Origin: Candidatus Saccharimonadota bacterium
GTDB taxonomy: Bacteria; Patescibacteriota; Saccharimonadia; Saccharimonadales; Saccharimonadaceae
Length of the DNA: 11,278 bases
NCBI GenBank assembly: GCA_900555425.1
Contig: UNSM01000021.1
Coordinates: 1 to 11,278 of the forward strand
Direction: 5' to 3'
The notes beneath the pieces are model-generated. The model was not told where the DNA came from. It worked only from the letters and a program-made list of their open reading frames with translations, and ran no database searches. The position numbers were made by a program, and so were the translations under genes. This document shows positions 7,151 to 11,278 of the stretch, piece after piece (the stretch's first letter is position 1; each line of letters opens with the position of its first letter).

Positions 7151-7807
7151 ATGGACGAAGTGATTCTCATAGACAAACCTCAGGGAATGACTAGCTTTGG
7201 GGTGGTGGCGCGCTTGCGGCGAGTTTTATCTAATCAGGCGGGAAAGAAGGTGAAGGTTGGTCACACAGGTACGCTTGATCCGTTTGCTACGGGGCTAATG
7301 ATTATTGTGACTGGAAAGAAATGCCGCGAAGCCGAAACTTTCACTAAGTTAGATAAATGGTACGAGGCGGAAATTATTCTGGGCAAGAATAGTTCGACGG
7401 GTGATCCAGAAGGCGAAATTACTGATGTGTCTGATTATGAGCCGAGTTTGGAAGAAGTTCAGCAGGTGATTAGTCAATTTGTGGGAAAAATTGAGCAGAC
7501 GCCGCCGATTTTTAGCGCAATAAAAATTAATGGTGAAAGAGCGTATAAATTGGCGCGCGAAGGTAAACAAGTTGAGATTCCTAAGCGTGTGATAGAAATT
7601 TACTCATTGGAACTATTGGCATACGAATATCCCAAATTAAAGATCAGAACTCACGTTTCAAGCGGAACTTATATCCGAACGTTAGCGGTGGATATTGGCG
7701 AGAAATTAGGGACGGGCGCGTATTGTGAGAATTTGCGTCGTACGAAAATTGCTGACTATTCTATTGATCAGGCGAAGACCCTGGCGGACTTTGGAATTAC
7801 TAGCTAA
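7151..7807 (+). CDS. truB: tRNA pseudouridine(55) synthase, catalytic domain only
   Basis: Converts U55 in the T-loop of tRNAs to pseudouridine. The N-terminus ILIDKPQGMTSFGVVARLRR and the active-site loop GHTGTLDPFATGLM with catalytic D43 are unmistakable. Further TruB segments are seen: the PPIFSAIKINGERAYKLAREG motif, VSSGTYIRTLAVDIGEKLG and the closing LRRTKIADYS. The protein ends about 20 residues after that motif, giving 218 residues against about 300-315 for E. coli or B. subtilis TruB. The C-terminal PUA-like domain is absent, and the 38-base gap before rpsO leaves no room for a frameshifted remnant. I chose ATG 7151; an in-frame TTG at 7148, directly after the previous stop, is possible, since AGGA (7138-7141) would serve either. 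It is probably co-transcribed with the DHH-like gene. Confidence 0.96.
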   Translation: MDEVILIDKPQGMTSFGVVARLRRVLSNQAGKKVKVGHTGTLDPFATGLMIIVTGKKCREAETFTKLDKWYEAEIILGKNSSTGDPEGEITDVSDYEPSLEEVQQVISQFVGKIEQTPPIFSAIKINGERAYKLAREGKQVEIPKRVIEIYSLELLAYEYPKLKIRTHVSSGTYIRTLAVDIGEKLGTGAYCENLRRTKIADYSIDQAKTLADFGITS

Positions 7808-7827
7808 TTGCAAAAAACAGAGAAGCT

Positions 7828-7836
7828 TGGTATAAT
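7828..7836 (+). promoter_or_regulatory. extended -10 promoter for rpsO
   Basis: TGG plus a perfect TATAAT (7831-7836), nine bases before the rpsO ATG. The expected start site is only about two to four bases from the ATG. The 12-mer TGGTATAATTAC is identical to that in front of the gene at 2461. No Shine-Dalgarno sequence lies between. Confidence 0.75.
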
Positions 7837-7845
7837 TACAGAGCT

Positions 7846-8112
7846 ATGATTAGCAAAGAAAATAAAGCGAAAGCAATTGCTTTGACTCAGGTCAATAAAA
7901 ACGACGTCGGTAGCCCACAAGCTCAGGTGTCAGTTTTGACGGCTCGTATCAAAGAAGTCACAGAGCATTTGAAGGCGAATAAGCACGACTTCATGGCTCG
8001 TCGCGGCTTGATCCAAATGGTTGGTAAGCGCAAGCGTTTGCTGAAATATTTGGAGCGAACTGATTTTGAGTCTTACAAAGCAGTTGTTGCCAAATTAGGT
8101 TTGCGTAAATAA
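7846..8112 (+). CDS. rpsO: 30S ribosomal protein S15
   Basis: S15 binds the three-way junction of the 16S rRNA central domain and contacts the 50S subunit. The 88-residue length is the family norm, and the core motifs are present: GSPQAQVSVLTARI (22-35), LKANKHDFMARRGL with H46 and D47, and the C-terminal KRKRLLKYLERTDFESYKAVVAKLGLRK. The ATG at 7846 gives the standard N-terminus. It follows truB by 38 bases and has its own extended -10 promoter. The near absence of a leader means the S15 autoregulatory leader structures known from other bacteria have no room on this transcript; a longer read-through transcript from truB could still exist. A strong hairpin terminator follows. Confidence 0.97.
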   Translation: MISKENKAKAIALTQVNKNDVGSPQAQVSVLTARIKEVTEHLKANKHDFMARRGLIQMVGKRKRLLKYLERTDFESYKAVVAKLGLRK

Positions 8113-8131
8113 TTTACGTTAAAAACTGCTT

Positions 8132-8160
8132 AAATCCCCTTTGACGAAAAGGGGATTTTT
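8132..8160 (+). terminator. intrinsic terminator of rpsO
   Basis: A perfect 11-bp stem pairs AAATCCCCTTT (8132-8142) with AAAGGGGATTT (8148-8158) around a five-base loop, running into TTTTT (8156-8160). On the opposite strand the AAAT arm gives only a short U-tract, so it may also weakly end the convergent sortase gene, whose stop is at 8171. Confidence 0.92.
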
Positions 8161-8170
8161 GTTGTTCTGG

Positions 8171-8779
8171 CTATTTTTTCAATTTGGCGATAATCACATC
8201 TCGTCCGTCGTTTGCGCCGCCCAAAGTGCAGGAATAAAGAGTTAATTGCGGCTGATCTGTAAGTTGTTCGATTTCCACGGCATCTGGCTTAACGCTTTGT
8301 TTTTCGCTGATGACGTAATTGTAACGCACGCCGTTATAGTCAATGATAATTTCATCGCCGACGGTCAATTTATCGATATTATAAAAAGGCGATTTTCTGA
8401 GCGTCTGCTGAGGAGTTAGGCCCATAATAAAACGGTGTGCAGATAAGACAAAATTGCCGCCATCTTTTGGGTTGCCGTTTTCTGGTTTACGCCACCACGC
8501 ACCATGTTCCATTGTCTCGGCGCCGCCAGTACTATAAGGCAAATTTATGTCGATTTTCGGTATATAAAGTCGATTTTCGGTAATTTTATTCTCAGTTTTA
8601 GTGATGAGCTGAGTGGTGTGGTTGTCTTTTGGGTTGATGTTTTGCGACAAAATAAGGGGCGTGCTGATGAGAGCAAGCAAATAAACTCCGCCAAGAATCA
8701 TTAAGATTGCGATTATAGTTAAGATATAGCTTTTCCAGCTTTTCTGGCGATTTTTTACTGAATCTAGCTGAAGTGACAT
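8171..8779 (-). CDS. membrane-anchored sortase-family transpeptidase
   Basis: A cysteine transpeptidase family that attaches surface proteins to the cell envelope or polymerises pilins. From the ATG at 8779 the protein has 202 residues. A cytoplasmic basic N-terminus is followed by a membrane segment at about 18-40, a short linker, and the sortase domain from about 70. The catalytic triad is visible: H115 in LSAHR, C184 in TLYSC and R193 in GRDVIIAK. The preceding RLYIPKIDINLPY and EHGAWWRKPENGNP segments are typical of the sortase fold. The subclass cannot be assigned with confidence. A GTG at 8797 would extend the frame by six codons, but that extension contains the TGTTATAAT promoter, so 8779 is preferred. 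No LPxTG-type substrate is seen in the window. The gene lies in reverse orientation between rpsO and pnp and ends 11 bases past the rpsO terminator. Confidence 0.92.
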   Translation of the reverse strand: MSLQLDSVKNRQKSWKSYILTIIAILMILGGVYLLALISTPLILSQNINPKDNHTTQLITKTENKITENRLYIPKIDINLPYSTGGAETMEHGAWWRKPENGNPKDGGNFVLSAHRFIMGLTPQQTLRKSPFYNIDKLTVGDEIIIDYNGVRYNYVISEKQSVKPDAVEIEQLTDQPQLTLYSCTLGGANDGRDVIIAKLKK

Positions 8780-8785
8780 GAATAA

Positions 8786-8794
8786 ATTATAACA
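8786..8794 (-). promoter_or_regulatory. extended -10 promoter for the sortase gene
   Basis: On the minus strand TGT (8794-8792) plus TATAAT (8791-8786) ends six bases before the ATG at 8779. This is the same geometry as the gene at 2461 and implies a leaderless or nearly leaderless transcript. There is no Shine-Dalgarno sequence and no obvious -35 box. Confidence 0.7.
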
Positions 8795-8858
8795 CACTCA
8801 TCTGTTAATAAGGTTATGTTAAGCGCGCTCGCGGCTGGCGTTTGGGCCGAGGTTTTAG

Positions 8859-8864
8859 TATAAT
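8859..8864 (+). promoter_or_regulatory. -10 box of the pnp promoter
   Basis: A perfect TATAAT; the -35 region (around 8836-8841) is weak. Expected transcription starts near 8871 and leaves a leader of about 90 nt before the pnp ATG, unlike the short or absent leaders of neighbouring genes. Confidence 0.6.
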
Positions 8865-8871
8865 ATAAGGA

Positions 8872-8916
8872 GCAATTTGTAACGCGGAAGTGATAGAGAT
8901 GAGACGACTAAATTGC
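8872..8916 (+). promoter_or_regulatory. possible hairpin in the pnp 5' leader
   Basis: GCAATTT (8872-8878) pairs perfectly with AAATTGC (8910-8916), placing a 7-bp stem with a 31-base loop at the predicted 5' end of the pnp mRNA. In E. coli, pnp is autoregulated through a leader stem cut by RNase III, so such a stem is worth noting. It is short and AU-rich, and no function is shown. Confidence 0.35.
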
Positions 8917-8947
8917 CAAGTAATTTCATCCCTGTTACTACCGCAAG

Positions 8948-8954
8948 AAAGGAG
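8948..8954 (+). promoter_or_regulatory. Shine-Dalgarno deciding the pnp start
   Basis: AAAGGAG, six bases before ATG 8961. It settles the start against the upstream in-frame TTG at 8913, which has no such site. AAAG (8948-8951) could pair with CTTT (8957-8960), a weak stem over the site. Confidence 0.85.
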
Positions 8955-8960
8955 CTCTTT

Positions 8961-11078
8961 ATGAGTATTATCAATCCAAGCGGCAAGGAGATTTTTAGTG
9001 TTACCACTGATTTTTGTGGTCGACCGCTGACTTTAGAAGTGAATCGCGTCGGTTTTAGGACGACTGGTAGCGTTTTGGTGCGCTATGGCGATACTGTAGT
9101 TTTGGGTAGCGCTCAAGTTAGCTCGCGTCCAGTGCAATTGGATTATTTTCCATTGTCGATTGATTACGAAGAAAAATTTTATGCAGCAGGTAAGATTTCT
9201 GGCAGCCGATTTATCAAGCGCGAAGGTCGTCCAAGCGATGAAGCTGTGTTGATTGGTCGATTGATTGATCGTCCGATTCGTCCGCTTTTCCCGAAGGGTT
9301 ATCGTCAGGAAATCCAAGTCGTTGCAACTGTTTTGAGTATGGATCCGAGTTTCCGTCCAGATGTAATTGCGATGATCGCTGCGTCTAGTGCGTTAATGTT
9401 AACCGGTACGCCGTTTGATGGTCCAGTGGCTGGTTTGCGCGTGGGTCGAGTGAATGGCGAATTTAAGGCGTTCTTGACTTCGGAAGAGCGCGAAAAGTCG
9501 GATCTCGATTTGGTTGTGGCTGGTATTGAAAGCGGTATAACAATGGTCGAGGCTGGCGCTAAAGAAGTTTCGGAGGACGTTATCGTTGACGCTATGGCGT
9601 GGGCTCACCAGATGATGCAGCCAGCAATTGCCTTGCAGCGCGAATTGGCGGAAAAAGTTGCGCCAGCGCAGCAGGAATACGATTTAATTTTGCCAGACGA
9701 ATCAATTCAGCAAACGGTTAACGCGTGGGCTGATGGAAGATTTGGTAAGAAAATTCGTCGCCCATATCCAGAGCGTAATGAAATGATTAGCGAAATTCGT
9801 GCCGAGTTCCATGAGGCGATGGCGGAAAAATTGGGACTGGACGAGGAAGAATATAGCGAAGTTCGTGGCGATTACGATGAAGCGTTCACTTTGGCTTTAC
9901 ACAAAGATGTTCGTCGGGGAATTGTTACCGAACGAATTCGTCCTGACGGTCGACAATTGACAGAGATTCGTCCGCTCAGTTCGGAAGTTGGATTCTTGCC
10001 GCGCGCTCACGGTTCCAGTTTGTTTACACGTGGCGTGACTCAAGGAATGAATATTGTGACTTTGGCGCCACTGAGTTATTCGCAATTGATTGACACTATG
10101 GAAATTACCGACGGTGAGCGACGTTATATGCATCATTACAACGCGCCGGGCTATACGGTTGGCGAGGTCAAGCGAATGGGCAGTCCAGGTCGACGTGAAA
10201 TTGGTCACGGATACTTGGCGGAACGTGCTTTGCTTCCAGTTTTGCCAACTGAAGAAGATTTTCCATACGCTATTCGCTCGGTGACAGAAATTATGAGTCA
10301 GAACGGTTCAACTTCAATGGCGGCGACTTGTTCTAGCTGCTTGGCGTTGATGGATGCTGGCGTGCCAATTTCGGCTCCCGTGAGTGGAATTGCGATGGGT
10401 CTAATGATGGACGGCGATACTCCGTATGTGTTGAGCGATATCGCTGATGCTGAGGACTTTGCTGGTGATATGGACTTTAAGGTAACTGGAACTTCAAAGG
10501 GTATTACAGCTCTTCAAATGGACATGAAGGTTCATGGACTGCCGGTGGCGATTTTGCGTCAGGCAATTGAGCAGAGTAAGGCGGGGCGTGCGCACATTTT
10601 GGAACATATGCTTAGTGTGCTTCCAGGGCCTCGTGAGTCGCTCAGTCCGTATGCACCACGAATTGAGAAGATTAAGATTGATCCGGATAAGATTGGCGTG
10701 ATTATTGGTAAGGGCGGTGAGACGATCAATAAGATTACTTCGGAAACTGGCGCTGAGATTGATATTAAGGAAGATGGTTTGATTACTGTGGCTAGCCCAG
10801 ACGGCGCGTCGATTGAAAAGGCTATGAACTGGATTAAGGGTCTGGTTGAAGAGCCAGAAGTTGGCAAGATTTACGAAGGCAAAGTTGTTGGTATTAAAGA
10901 TTTTGGTGCGTTTGTGAATATACTTCCTGGTGTTGACGGAATGGTTCATATTTCGAAATTGGCGGAACGTCGAGTTGAAAAAGTGACTGATGTCGTGAAA
11001 GAAGGGCAAACTGTTCGCGTGAAAATCACTGGAATTGACGAGCGCGGTAAGATCAATTTGACGATGATTGGTTTGTAA
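8961..11078 (+). CDS. pnp: polyribonucleotide nucleotidyltransferase (PNPase)
   Basis: Phosphate-dependent 3'-5' exoribonuclease acting in mRNA decay and RNA quality control, forming trimers. I place the start at ATG 8961, preceded by AAAGGAG (8948-8954), giving 705 residues, the usual length. A TTG 48 bases upstream is in frame but lies in the leader. Domains in order: first RNase PH-like domain (about 1-220, with EKFYAAGKI and RLIDRPIRPLFPKGY), the helical linker, and a second RNase PH-like domain (about 310-545) with GSTSMAATCSSCLALMDAG and the metal-binding aspartates D499, D503 and D505 around GDMDFKV. A KH domain follows with GKGG at 583-586, then an S1 domain from about 635 with KDFGAFVNI and VDGMVHISKL. 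All domains are intact, with no frameshift. It stands alone on its strand, with a divergent sortase upstream. Confidence 0.98.
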   Translation: MSIINPSGKEIFSVTTDFCGRPLTLEVNRVGFRTTGSVLVRYGDTVVLGSAQVSSRPVQLDYFPLSIDYEEKFYAAGKISGSRFIKREGRPSDEAVLIGRLIDRPIRPLFPKGYRQEIQVVATVLSMDPSFRPDVIAMIAASSALMLTGTPFDGPVAGLRVGRVNGEFKAFLTSEEREKSDLDLVVAGIESGITMVEAGAKEVSEDVIVDAMAWAHQMMQPAIALQRELAEKVAPAQQEYDLILPDESIQQTVNAWADGRFGKKIRRPYPERNEMISEIRAEFHEAMAEKLGLDEEEYSEVRGDYDEAFTLALHKDVRRGIVTERIRPDGRQLTEIRPLSSEVGFLPRAHGSSLFTRGVTQGMNIVTLAPLSYSQLIDTMEITDGERRYMHHYNAPGYTVGEVKRMGSPGRREIGHGYLAERALLPVLPTEEDFPYAIRSVTEIMSQNGSTSMAATCSSCLALMDAGVPISAPVSGIAMGLMMDGDTPYVLSDIADAEDFAGDMDFKVTGTSKGITALQMDMKVHGLPVAILRQAIEQSKAGRAHILEHMLSVLPGPRESLSPYAPRIEKIKIDPDKIGVIIGKGGETINKITSETGAEIDIKEDGLITVASPDGASIEKAMNWIKGLVEEPEVGKIYEGKVVGIKDFGAFVNILPGVDGMVHISKLAERRVEKVTDVVKEGQTVRVKITGIDERGKINLTMIGL

Positions 11079-11087
11079 ATATATAAT
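11058..11087 (+). promoter_or_regulatory. sigma70-type promoter for the downstream Gln/Pro-rich gene
   Basis: TTGACG (11058-11063), an 18-base spacer and TATAAT (11082-11087). The -35 box lies within the last codons of pnp and the -10 just after its stop. Transcription would start near 11094 and give a leader of about 24 nt that carries AGGAGG. Confidence 0.75.
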
Positions 11088-11104
11088 AGCGAAAGCGTAA
11101 TTTT

Positions 11105-11110
11105 AGGAGG
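11105..11110 (+). promoter_or_regulatory. strong Shine-Dalgarno of the last gene
   Basis: A perfect AGGAGG, seven bases before ATG 11118. It supports a real gene start here although only 53 codons are in the window. Confidence 0.85.
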
Positions 11111-11117
11111 AAAATTT

Positions 11118-11278
11118 ATGGACAATAGTAACAACAATAAACCTCAAACACCGCCCCAGCCACAATTCCAGCAGGCTCCACAGCAGCCTCAGGTTCAGCA
11201 GCCTCAGCCACAACAACAATTCCCACAACAACCAGTCATGGGAACTCCATACCAAATGCCACCAAAAAAGAAAATGAG
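11118..11278 (+). CDS. Gln/Pro-rich protein, N-terminal part only
   Basis: An open frame begins at ATG 11118 and runs off the window after 53 codons. The visible N-terminus starts MDNSNNN, continues as a low-complexity stretch dominated by Gln and Pro (about residues 9-40) and ends with a small basic cluster PPKKKM at the edge. Many bacterial proteins with such a disordered Pro/Gln-rich start followed by lysines continue into a membrane segment, but nothing of that is visible here, so this is only a guess. It has its own promoter and a perfect ribosome binding site, and no terminator separates it from pnp. I do not recognise the family. Confidence 0.75.
   Translation, partial: MDNSNNNKPQTPPQPQFQQAPQQPQVQQPQPQQQFPQQPVMGTPYQMPPKKKM

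Noticed and set aside
8780-8797. Sortase start at GTG 8797
   Set aside because: The extension would be encoded by the TGTTATAAT promoter element itself, and there is no ribosome site before it.
8822-8853. GC-rich stretch with imperfect inverted repeats, considered as a terminator or operator
   Set aside because: The stem needs bulges, and it lies upstream of the pnp -10 with no gene ending into it; no clear role.
8913-8960. N-terminal extension of PNPase from a TTG start
   Set aside because: The 16 extra residues match nothing in the family and lie over the leader stem, while ATG 8961 has AAAGGAG at ideal spacing.
1-11278. CRISPR arrays, insertion sequences, tRNA or rRNA genes, defence genes
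   Set aside because: No regularly spaced repeats, transposase signatures, cloverleaf-like segments or rRNA-like blocks were seen on either strand.

Overview
The window is a compact, AT-leaning stretch of bacterial chromosome made almost entirely of core information-processing genes. Best guess for the source is a reduced-genome Candidate Phyla Radiation bacterium, most likely Saccharibacteria (TM7). The grounds are very short spacers, a TruB without its C-terminal RNA-binding domain, a PolA with unusual polymerase and proofreading motifs, a sortase sitting between rpsO and pnp, and gene starts that appear to be leaderless. This placement is an inference from style, not from a search. mutM ends in TGA and no recognised gene reads through TGA, so the glycine-TGA code of Gracilibacteria/Absconditabacteria (code 25) is unlikely.

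Layout. (1) Positions 1-4896, all on +: the 3' part of polA (5' end outside the window), an unknown single-pass membrane protein, mutM and holA. This is a DNA repair and replication block that ends at a perfect bidirectional hairpin terminator. (2) Positions 4943-5293, on -: rpsT (S20) with a long Lys/Ala/Pro tail, with its own consensus promoter divergent from that of the next block. (3) Positions 5453-8112, on +: a large protein with a degenerate DHH-type domain and a low-complexity tail, then truB, then rpsO, closed by a strong terminator. (4) Positions 8171-8779, on -: a membrane-anchored sortase. (5) Positions 8961-11078, on +: pnp, with a leader of about 90 nt. (6) From 11118: the start of a Gln/Pro-rich protein that runs off the window, driven by a good promoter lying partly in the end of pnp.

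How the genes fit together: polA, mutM and holA cover repair synthesis, excision of oxidised bases and clamp loading. truB, rpsO, rpsT and pnp cover tRNA modification, the small ribosomal subunit and RNA turnover. truB-rpsO-pnp is an ancient bacterial neighbourhood, and here a reverse-strand sortase interrupts it.

I found no mobile element, CRISPR array, tRNA, rRNA or defence system. The most interesting points are a repeated promoter arrangement that puts the predicted transcription start at or next to the ATG, the degenerate DHH protein, and several departures from family consensus in PolA, MutM, S20 and TruB.
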